64,000 bases of DNA, taken from assembly GCA_033032175.1 (NCBI GenBank), contig CM065326.1, positions 11,674,001 through 11,738,000 of the forward strand, read 5' to 3'. The notes below the pieces were generated by a model that was given only the letters and a program-made list of their open reading frames with translations, was not told where the DNA came from and did no database searches. Shown piece by piece: positions 57,501-64,000 of this stretch. Numbering within the stretch: position 1 is the first letter of the stretch; every line of letters starts with the position of its first letter. Source of the DNA: Saturnia japonica. Its lineage: Eukaryota; Arthropoda; Insecta; Lepidoptera; Saturniidae. Made by a program: the position numbers and the translations under genes.

Positions 57501-60500
57501 TTCCTTTTTCAAGTAATACTAATTTTGAGAACTGCGCGCGCATCATTTTGAAGTGAAGTGGAAATGGAAGTGAAGAGGAAGTGCGTCATGATGAAGTTAG
57601 CCGTCAATGACAATAATGTGAACTCATTTTACAGACTTTTAATCATTTATGTTAATTAAAACAAATTATTTAAAAAAAGACAGTAAAATTAATTGACATT
57701 ATTCATTCATGTCTTCCTTCATCATGTTCTTCTTACATCATGCACTTCCCACACCCGGTTATATGCTTATTGTGTATTGTGGGTGATCCCTAGCAGATAG
57801 ACATATATGCTCTCACTGACTTTTTGTAGGTTTATTAATATCTCCAATTATGTAGTACATTAATTTGATATATCTCTTATGGTTTACTCAGCGTAACCTA
57901 ATCAAGCACCCGAATTGATTTACCATGACAAGTTTTCTTTTTTTGCACAGAACCCTAATTCTTTTTCTAAAATAAAAGTAGCCCAAGTAACTCCTTATGT
58001 GACATTAGCTATCTTTCAGTGAAAGTACCGTCTAAATAGGTCCCACCGTTTCGGAGATGACCCGGAACAAACAGATAGACAGACATTTTAAAAAATTGGT
58101 ATTTTGTTAAAGGTATCGCATATACTTTCATGTGAATTCAGTAAATTATTATCAGTTGTTATTTTGACATTACAAACAGATACTTCAATTTTATTAGTTG
58201 TATAGATGTATGTCACTCTTCGCTTGATCAGAACCCCATCTGACGTAAGGTGACGATATATCCAAGACTAATACGCGAAACCCTAGAGAGAATGCTTTCA
58301 AATAGCTTGCAGCACACAACTTTAAATGAGATGCGTGGCGACAGATTCTTAACTTGAGGGTGGTAGTGGTATACCACCATGCTTTGGATCCAAAACGATG
58401 TTTTCCTTCAACGAAAGCTCAGCCTTATTGCATGGATTCGAACCCACGTCAATTGATGCGCTGTATCAACCCGCTACCATTGAAACCCTGAGAGCTTTCA
58501 GTGGAGGTGATGAAATCATTCTCAACGGTCCATTTAGTTAGCTACAAGCACCTATAGGTGTGTTTCAATAGCTGTACTCGAGAGCCGTCCTACATTCTAG
58601 ACATATCTATGACCATTTGATGGCATTTCTAATGAAAACGTCTTTTAACATACGTTTTATCAACTTTTAACTAATTTCATCAATAGCGGTGAACATAAGC
58701 TACAAAATGATGTTTGAATCATTCATTTTGATGACGAATTAACAGATATATTGAGTTGCCACAAAAAACATAAGAGAAATAATATATTATGGAGAAAAAT
58801 TCAAGGAAGTAATGTCAACTGCCGTCCGCAAAAACTGTTATTTTGCTCTACTAAATTGCTTTGTTCTATCACGCTTATATATCTCTGGTGTAGTTCTCTC
58901 TTTCTCTCTCTCTCTATTCAATTGTCTATCTCCGTTCCATTTTGGGTTAGAAACGTTGCAGTAAAATACGACCTTGAAATTTTACTCTCATCATGTCCAA
59001 AGAAGTTTCTCAATTAAAAAACATACATCGCCCTTGACGACTTCTTCGTTCTCCAGCTGGTACTGCTTGATGACGTCATTGGTTAGTAGTTCTCTGACGT
59101 CACAGTTCCACCAAACATCCGTGCCGTTCGCTTCGACAAGTTCACACAGCCTTTCTATGATTGATCTACACAAAACAAAGTATTTTTCTCTCTGAAATTA
59201 TTTTTTAATATAACCGATTTTTAATATATACCGGTGTGCCCGCGGTAGTTTAAAACAAATAATGTGTAATGAAGATGTAATAATGAATGCACATTAATTC
59301 ACAGGTATTATTTACAACATATGAAATGTGTTACCAATCACACTATTTCGGACGGGAACACAGCAGTGCGGTAATGTTGCATTTTTCACAAATGATGTTA
59401 AATCAAAACGCATCTAAAGACTGTACACACGCTAAGCTTGTAAAACTGGAATATACAAAGAGACTTACGAATGAATAATGACGTCACGAGATGAATACAA
59501 CGCTGGGATGGGTACCCCCCAAGCTCGTTGCCTGGAAATGCACCAATAGGGACGTTTCTCTAACTGCGCCCTGAAACCTTGCCGCGACTGCGCACTACTC
59601 GAACTTGGAAGAATCTCCACTTCATCCAAAGCCGCCTAATAAAGACATACATTTATTTTAAATTAATTATTTATAAAATACCAAGCCCTTAAAACATTGT
59701 TGACTTACCCCCTTTTTAACCTTAAACAATGCTGACTATCGCACCTTTTTCGAACCTTAAGAAAGACTGCCTTTACTACATCTTTTTTCAATCTTAAACA
59801 ATGCTGACTTTCCTACTTTTTTCAATGTTAAAAACAATGCTGAATATCCTACTTTTTTCGACCTTAAACTATGCTGACTATCCTACTTTTTTTTGACGTT
59901 AAACATTGCTGACTATCCTACATTTTTCGAACCCTAAGCAATACTGACTTTACTACATTTTTTTCAATCTTAAACAATGATGACTTTCTTACTTTTTTCA
60001 ATGTTAACATATTTTTGCCCATAAAAATACAGACTTTCGTACTTTATGATCATAATTTTTTTTTTCTTGTAATATAAACAGCTACCGAAACACAACCCAC
60101 TTGATGTTAAATGGTCATGTCAATCAACAACTAACCTCACATAGAAAACCAACTGATATGAATGAATGATTAGTTTACTACTCTAATAGTGGTATTACGA
60201 AAATATATCTCTAGATTTTATTATTTCTCACGATGTATTTCCTTTATAAAAACACTTGAGAATGACAGCAGCTCTTGAACCTGTCCTGTTTCCGAAAGCA
60301 ATAATGCACTCTCATTTTTTAATCGACTTCAAAAAAGGAGGAGTGTCTCAATTCGATTATATATAAATATATTTATAGATATTCCAGCATAACTCGTTTG
60401 TTTATGAACCAATTTATATGATTCTTTTTTGTTGGAAAGGAGATGATACCACTAGGTTAGTATCATTTTAAATTCATTACCATTGGACTTTTATTTCGAA

Positions 60501-63475
60501 GATACAACAGGGAACTCCACAAAACTTGTTAAAAATAGTCTTGTTATTGCTTTATTACAAGCCGTTCCATATAAAAATAGTCTTATTATTGCTTTATTAC
60601 AAGCCGTTCCATATAAAAACAGTACTAACCAAAACTTTCTCCTTCAATCTGGCGGTATCAATAAACCATTGACGGCTGGCTCTCACAATTATAGGTTTCT
60701 TTGTCCTCCAGTCCAGGGGATAGGAATGAGTGTACTGGCCTCTGTAGAGAATCGCCTCACCGAGGCGTGAGATTACCTTCTCCTGACCTTCAGTGAGGAC
60801 CGGCAGACCATCAAGATCTGGGTCCAGGTTGACATAACGACCTGCTTCATCAACGTTACATTCCTGAAATATGTCTGAATTAAACAAATTCCGCTTTCAA
60901 AGTTACCAAAAATTTTCGCAACTCATCTTTGCGCGCTGCCCTATATGTGCGTAGGCTTGTAAAAATGCAATTTTTATTTGTGTGACAGTCACGTATTTTT
61001 GTCGCTTGATTCTACGGGTACAGACGGTAATAAAAATGTCTGGTTCTCTTGTGTATTGTACTCTTGATTCGCTCACGTAGGCACTCTATCTATAGAAAGC
61101 GCAAGAGTTGAATGCAGTCGGGGACTCCGGTGAAGAGCGGGAGCATCTCCCCCCGCCGTCCGCACCCCTTACCTCACGCTCACTGTGCTTATTTGACAAA
61201 CTATCGTACCGCTTACTGATCGCGTTAACACTCAAATTGCAACTCCGTATTTTATTTTTTGGTTTTTATAATGCAAGTCAGTGAAATTCTATTGCAATAA
61301 AAAACATTTTTATATTATATACACGTTTTACGGCCGTGCACACAAATGAGATGAACTGTCTGTAACATTAATGTTATTTCTTACCACAGTCATATTGTTT
61401 TTCAAAGCGACGAGGAAATCCTCAGGGCCGTGCGCAGGCGCAGTGTGAACGAGCCCGGTGCCTTTGCCTTCGGTCACGTGCTCACCTTCGAGGAACGGTA
61501 ATGTCCCACCCACTAGATCATTCTTATACCTAGTCCCTTCTAAATGATGACCTGAGACAATTTACAAACGTGCTGTTAAACTTCTACGGCGCTGGAAGAG
61601 AAGTCTCGCGAGACTTGCTTACTGAATGAATGACCCGTTAACTGGAACTGATGATGGCTTCTTTTTTAATAAAGCACTTTCTGCAAACTAGGTATTTTTT
61701 ATGTAGATGGCATTATACTGAAGAGTTTAAAATTGCTTGAAAAATATATAATATAGTGTAAATGCAGCTTAAATGATCACACATCTCATCTATCAACTTG
61801 GTTTTAATTGTGTGCTTCTACCTGAGAGAGAAAACAACAGGGATGGTGGTTTAGGGGTTTGGTAGTGGTACATTTTTCTTGTGGTTTCCTTGTAGAAAGC
61901 TCATCACTACTCCCTACTGTACCTACTGTATTCACCTTGAGAGGAGTACCTATCGTCAATGCAGTAACAACTTATACAAATTGTAAACTTTATTTGATAA
62001 ATAACTGACTTTTGTATTTATTAAGGCCCAAAATCTAAAACATTATCTCTCTCTCTCTCAACTCTTTATACGGACATCGGGCAGTAACTCTCTACAGCCG
62101 TAAGGAAAAGGAGAGCCGAAAAGGGGAGCACCTAACTAAAACACAAACTGGAGAAAAAAAAATAAAGATCCGAAATCTTTAAAAATATGTCACTTGCATC
62201 CTTTTAGGCTAACTGTAACTCGAGAACGGAAGCCCGTAGTGAAATAAAAAAATACCAGTATTTGCGCCTTTTTTCCTGGTTCTTAATATATATTTACAAC
62301 TCAATTTAGCAAATATTGGCACATAGGCACATTCTTTCTTAGGAGAGCAGTACTGCCGATCGCCGTTCAGTACTTCTCGGTCAGACATAAGCTCGAGAAA
62401 TTATTTTTTAGTACCACGTACCACCGTATTTGACTGTGTGCGGGGAAAATATAGAACTGTGGAATTATCAGGTTTGAAATCGCAAACACGTTGTGAGCTT
62501 CTTAAGCTCGTGCCTTCCCTCAGGAAAAGGTCTTTCTGTAAGGAGACACGTGAAGGCTGGAACTATTCTATATTAGCAGTGCCTCACAGTTTCACCTATG
62601 TTAAATACATTCGACCAACTCTCCACCTTAGAGCAAAACGAGAAATGATATAGCCTATAACCTCAATAAAGACAAACTGAGCCTACGTACGCCACGTATG
62701 CGACGCAACGTGGGAGAGATATTGTGCACACTTGTCCCACGTATGCAACGCACATTCACATCAGACACAATTCTCATTTCTCAGATGCACTAATGTACAA
62801 TGTTCCTCGCCACAAGATAAAAAAAGAGTTAAGAAGAGAAGACATTGGGTTACATAAATAAAGAAAGAGAAATTTTTATGTAGCATTACGATACTCAACG
62901 CATTTAATAAAATATAATAAATGGCTTCATATCGCCTAACCCAATCAATCAGTTGTTCATCTCCCATCATCAAAGCGTTACTTAAACTTCCCACTTCCCA
63001 AACATTCTCTTCGTGTCTAACGCGCTACAAACGTAATTTCAAGAAAAACACTGGTCTAACGTATGGGATAGCGCATGATATCTCTCCACCTTCTCTCACC
63101 GATCTTAGAATGTTTCTAAGTTATCTGTTTTCATACAAATTTAAGAGTCTAGATGTCATAATGCGGTGCATACGTGGCGGATGTGAGCTCAGTTTATCTC
63201 TACCATAAACAGGCTATAAAATGCAAAAAGAAGACAGAAGAAGGAAGAAAGAAGTTAAGGTTACAAACTTACCATCAAATTCCGCAATCTTCGAGATATC
63301 CACACTTAAAGCCTTCTCCAAGCCTTCGATCAGCCCTGTGCCGACCAGGAACAAGTCTCCCGGCTTACTGGACAGCGACACCACGGAATACTTCAACTGT
63401 GGGTGATAGCATATCGCTCGGTTTGCGACCAAAGTCCATGGTGTGGTTGTCCATATAATGGCCGATATTCTATTA
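50680..63475 (-). CDS. IARS2: Mitochondrial isoleucyl-tRNA synthetase, 3' part (multi-exon)
   Basis: This enzyme charges mitochondrial tRNA-Ile with isoleucine and clears wrongly attached valine. Exons on the minus strand, in order: 63475-63273, 61551-61385, 60863-60630, 59635-59469, 59165-59027, then one of two copies of 57457-57303 plus 55767-55624 or 54296-54142 plus 52511-52368, and finally 51538-50680. With one module, all splice phases fit and give 2068 bp: one base of a split codon plus 689 codons including the stop. Residue order follows the vertebrate mitochondrial enzyme as I know it, not the cytosolic one. The N-terminal third with the HIGH motif lies beyond position 64000. All introns use GT-AG. 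Confidence 0.93.
51539..51988 (-). repeat. IARS2 intron with RTE-like LINE tail and R3
   Basis: Bases about 51780-51870 match R3 in reverse (CAATGGTGACCACCAAGTGA, TCCATCGACGGTCACAG). Bases about 51880-52110 match, in reverse, the end of an RTE-like LINE ORF and its tail (GTCGCTGGATGCGGGCAACA on the minus strand). The right part of this LINE continues into the duplicated segment. Confidence 0.5.
52290..52325. repeat. Hairpin motif near the KMSKS exon A2
   Basis: GAGCGTTTTTCGAAAGTTTTTAAAAACGCCC can fold as GCGTTTTT against AAAAACGC. It lies about 45 bases past the donor in the intron, is repeated at 55546-55590 in copy B, and may be a MITE scrap (GGTCCGTACACACGAGCG). Confidence 0.5.
52368..52511 (-). 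CDS. IARS2: IARS2 KMSKS exon, copy A2
   Basis: 144 bp. The acceptor GATACTCCGCAG has a weak pyrimidine tract; the donor is TTGAG|GTAAGTG. It completes an Arg codon, then reads [33 protein letters not shown] and AYGIDTL, and leaves AG for the Arg of RWWVA. KMSKS is the ATP-binding loop needed to activate isoleucine. Both ends are phase 2, so the exon can be added or skipped without a frameshift. It is base-for-base identical to copy B2 at 55624-55767. Confidence 0.93.
52512..54141. repeat. IARS2 intron between A2 and A1
   Basis: Contains R1 at 52745-52905 (reverse), SINE T1 at 52945-53160 (reverse, with the tRNA head CACGGATTCGAACTCACGTC near its end), a MITE at 53276-53746, a TA tract at 53465-53482 and ATTC/ATTT simple sequence at 53818-53992. 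Plus-strand ORFs here are shadows of the simple sequence. Confidence 0.6.
53276..53746. mobile_element. MITE with about 45-bp terminal inverted repeats
   Basis: The left end CACGCCTAACGTACATTTTC then AATAATCTATCTAACCACTG is mirrored at the right end by the reverse of CAGTT... through GGACGTTAGGCGTG. The length is 471 bp, without coding. Copy B keeps the left end at about 56638 but lacks the right part, which shows a later deletion there. Confidence 0.65.
54142..54296 (-). CDS. IARS2: IARS2 DIW-DSG exon, copy A1
   Basis: 155 bp, acceptor TAATTTTCCAG, donor TACCG|GTGAGTG. It reads [49 protein letters not shown] and two bases of Arg. This region of the catalytic fold is normally DIWFDSG; here the F is L. 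It starts in phase 0, right after VVKGD of the 59027-59165 exon, and ends in phase 2, matching either KMSKS exon. It differs from B1 at five bases. Confidence 0.92.
54631..55244 (+). pseudogene. Tc1-like transposon, 5' part, between the duplicates
   Basis: It begins CAGTGGTGGTCATATAATTA after a TA, the expected Tc1 target, inside a Helitron-like fragment. From 54988 a transposase N terminus reads [29 protein letters not shown] and [14 protein letters not shown], a helix-turn-helix region like that of Tc1 relatives. At 55245 the frame runs straight into duplicated RTE-like DNA, so the catalytic domain is lost. The ORF end at 55479 is therefore a fusion artefact of the breakpoint. Confidence 0.8.
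55624..55767 (-). CDS. IARS2: IARS2 KMSKS exon, copy B2
   Basis: Same 144 bp as A2 without a single difference; same acceptor core GATACTCCGCAG and donor GAG|GTAAGTG. The upstream acceptor region differs slightly (TTTATGGGATTG here, TTTATTGGATTG in A2). Whether this copy, A2 or both are spliced cannot be told from sequence. Confidence 0.9.
55768..57302. repeat. IARS2 intron between B2 and B1
   Basis: R1 at 56005-56240 (reverse, with the block deleted in copy A), SINE T1 at 56265-56525 (reverse), a truncated MITE from about 56638, and ATTC-rich simple sequence at 56928-57110. Confidence 0.6.
57303..57457 (-). CDS. IARS2: IARS2 DIW-DSG exon, copy B1
   Basis: 155 bp with the same splice sites as A1. 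Against A1 there are five base changes: four are silent (in the codons for Ala, Asp, Pro and Gly) and one turns LSWS into LSWT. It keeps DIWLDSG and [10 protein letters not shown]. In transcript order this copy comes first, after the 59027-59165 exon. Confidence 0.9.
57778..58206 (-). mobile_element. Helitron-like element, family H1, truncated
   Basis: It runs from ATTGTGGGTGATCCCTAGCA to TTTTATTAGTTGTATAGA and lacks the CTAG end. Copy A keeps only the first 34 bases (54597-54630), because Tc1 inserted there and the duplication broke within Tc1. Confidence 0.7.
58215..58605 (-). mobile_element. SINE family T1 copies in an IARS2 intron
   Basis: A long reverse copy at 58215-58495 (TCTTAACTTGAGGGTGGTAG, CATGGATTCGAACCCACGTC) and a short plus fragment at 58545-58605 (AAGCACCTATAGGTGTGTTT). 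Confidence 0.6.
59027..59165 (-). CDS. IARS2: IARS2 internal exon (SIIERL...VVKGD)
   Basis: 139 bp, acceptor TTTTGTGTAG, donor GAT|GTATGT. It completes a Ser codon, then reads [33 protein letters not shown] and EVVKGD. The segment precedes the DIW-DSG motif in mitochondrial IleRS. It ends in phase 0 and can join A1 or B1 equally. Confidence 0.93.
59469..59635 (-). CDS. IARS2: IARS2 internal exon with [17 protein letters not shown]
   Basis: 167 bp, acceptor TTTATTAG, donor ATTC|GTAAGT. It reads [30 protein letters not shown] and DVIIH, leaving TC for Ser. [15 protein letters not shown] is a signature of class I Ile/Val/Leu synthetases at the return from the editing domain to the catalytic core. 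Confidence 0.95.
59689..60004. repeat. 35-bp minisatellite in an IARS2 intron
   Basis: Nine units of 34-36 bp, each like TTAAACAATGCTGACT followed by TTCCTACTTTTTTCAAT. Units start near 59689, 59723, 59758, 59794, 59828, 59864, 59899, 59935 and 59970. Variation between units is moderate. Confidence 0.85.
60531..60614. repeat. 42-bp direct duplication beside a splice donor
   Basis: Two nearly identical 42-bp units (AAAAATAGTCTTGTTATTGC, TTTATTACAAGCCGTTCC) with one difference. The array ends 15 bases from the donor of the 60630-60863 exon. Bases 60330-60530 just beyond are an R1 copy in reverse. Confidence 0.85.
60630..60863 (-). CDS. IARS2: IARS2 internal exon ([12 protein letters not shown])
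   Basis: 234 bp = 78 codons, phase 0 at both ends; acceptor CATATTTCAG, donor TTG|GTTAGT. It reads [46 protein letters not shown] and RQWFID. The HSYP-DWRTKKP and QWFI motifs are conserved in Ile and Val synthetases near the exit of the editing domain. An alternative donor (AAA|GTTTTG) six bases earlier is possible but less consensus-like. Confidence 0.94.
60864..61384. other. IARS2 intron, unassigned
   Basis: No repeat family identified. A GC-richer patch at 61080-61200 (AGCGGGAGCATCTCCCCCCG, CGTCCGCACCCCTTACCTC) is unexplained. Confidence 0.35.
61385..61551 (-). CDS. IARS2: IARS2 editing-domain exon ([12 protein letters not shown])
   Basis: 167 bp, acceptor TTTGTCTCAG, donor GTG|GTAAGA. 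It completes a Gly codon, then reads [26 protein letters not shown] and [17 protein letters not shown]. The last is the conserved editing-site motif with the Asp that holds the amino group of the mischarged amino acid (here the D of PEDF). Confidence 0.95.
61552..63272. other. IARS2 intron, largely unassigned
   Basis: A (CT)n tract lies at 62047-62060. Bases 62655-62760 hold repeated CTACGTACGCCACGTATGCG and GTCCCACGTATGCAACGCAC words, a small internal repeat. No exon-like ORF with splice sites was found. Confidence 0.4.
63273..63475 (-). CDS. IARS2: IARS2 editing-domain exon ([11 protein letters not shown])
   Basis: 203 bp, acceptor TGGTTTGCAG, donor GATG|GTAAGT. It reads [47 protein letters not shown] and SKIAEFD plus one base of Gly. 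The threonine-rich WTTTPWTL strand lines the editing pocket in Ile/Val/Leu enzymes. It is the most 5' exon in the window and needs two bases from an upstream exon beyond 64000. Confidence 0.95.
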
Positions 63476-64000
63476 CTGCAAACCATACGAATGCCTTTTC
63501 AGACATGCATTCAGGTAAACAAGTGTACGATGATGATTAGCCATTACCATAGCATATCGAGGCTTGTAAACCAGAGATATCACTAGTGCGTTGCAGATCT
63601 ATTACTATTCACCGCGGGAACACAACACAAGGTTATTTGGCTGCGGCCACTTGACACCCTGCAGAATAGGTTGGAGGTATTTCATCTGTAAGGCTGATGA
63701 AAGTATAGAAAAATTTCTCTGTGCTCTACCTCTCTTAAATTCACCATTTCCATTATATCACTGATTACACCAAGTCCCCATTAAAGCAAACAGAGAGGAT
63801 AGAAGTAAACGATGAAAATTGAATAACCATACAGAAAGTATAAGATGTAATTAGAGCTGTCATAGATACCTGAAAGCATTATGATAATTCTAATTAGTGA
63901 GAGACTGAGCATTCAGTGAAAGAAAACATCGAGCAGAAATTGTAGAATGATGGTAAAGTGTTTTCTAATGCCCATCCAACTATATAGTTGATACTACCCT
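63476..64000. repeat. IARS2 intron with R5 copy
   Basis: R5 lies at 63545-63735 (GCGGGAACACAACACAAGGT, AGGTTGGAGGTATTTCATCT). No further exon is visible to the window edge. Confidence 0.5.

Larger units (their letters stand above)
55245..57809. repeat. Tandem duplication inside IARS2, copy B
   Basis: Direct repeat of 51989-54630, about 97% similar in aligned stretches as judged by eye. Its left edge cuts both the RTE-like fragment and the Tc1-like element, so this junction is the new one. On its right the Helitron-like H1 element continues uninterrupted to 58206, the ancestral arrangement. It holds exons B2 and B1. Confidence 0.93.

Noticed and set aside
58751..59017. 88-codon plus-strand ORF next to an IARS2 exon
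   Set aside because: It lies in an intron and overlaps the antisense of the splice donor; no domain.
59689..60004. Possible CRISPR-like array
   Set aside because: Units are contiguous tandem repeats without spacers, in a eukaryotic intron.

Overview
The window looks like nuclear DNA of a moth or butterfly (Lepidoptera; inferred, not proven). It is AT-rich and crowded with short transposon relics. Several have the forms expected in lepidopteran genomes: Helitron-like elements that open with TC and close with CTAG, tRNA-headed SINEs with poly-A tails, mariner and Tc1 copies, and 3' ends of Jockey-like and RTE-like LINEs. Only one protein-coding gene can be named. There are no operons, CRISPR arrays or rRNA genes.

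Positions 1-50,400 are intergenic or intronic. They hold one intact tRNA-Gln(UUG) gene at 402-473, one isolated coding-like exon on the minus strand at 30341-30480, and many repeats. The repeats include a mariner with both ends (19044-20404), a second mariner 5' fragment (26420-26965), a more distant transposase relic (1776-2425), three copies of one Jockey-like LINE 3' end (18035-18643, 20785-21075, 21660-22604), a further LINE reverse transcriptase with a SINE inserted in it (47545-49225), at least six copies of one Helitron-like family, and three tRNA-shaped units whose anticodon loop is far too long (21284-21444, 23655-23738, 27200-27283).

Positions 50,680-63,475 carry, on the minus strand, the 3' two-thirds of the mitochondrial isoleucyl-tRNA synthetase gene (IARS2). 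With one copy of a duplicated part, eight exons join in a single open frame of 689 codons including the stop. They cover the end of the editing domain, the WCISRQ and DIW-DSG regions, the KMSKS loop, the anticodon-binding domain and a C-terminal Cys4 zinc finger. The start of the gene, with the HIGH motif, lies beyond the right edge.

The most striking feature is a direct tandem duplication of about 2.6 kb inside this gene (51989-54630 and 55245-57809). Each copy carries the same two catalytic exons: the DIWLDSG exon (155 bp) and the KMSKS exon (144 bp). The two KMSKS exons are identical. The two DIWLDSG exons differ at five bases, four of them silent, while the introns have diverged more and gained indels. 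The copies are separated by a truncated Tc1-like transposon. Using both two-exon modules in series would shift the frame and stop almost at once, so the copies would have to be used as alternatives, or one is unused. A false duplication made by joining two haplotypes during assembly must also be considered.
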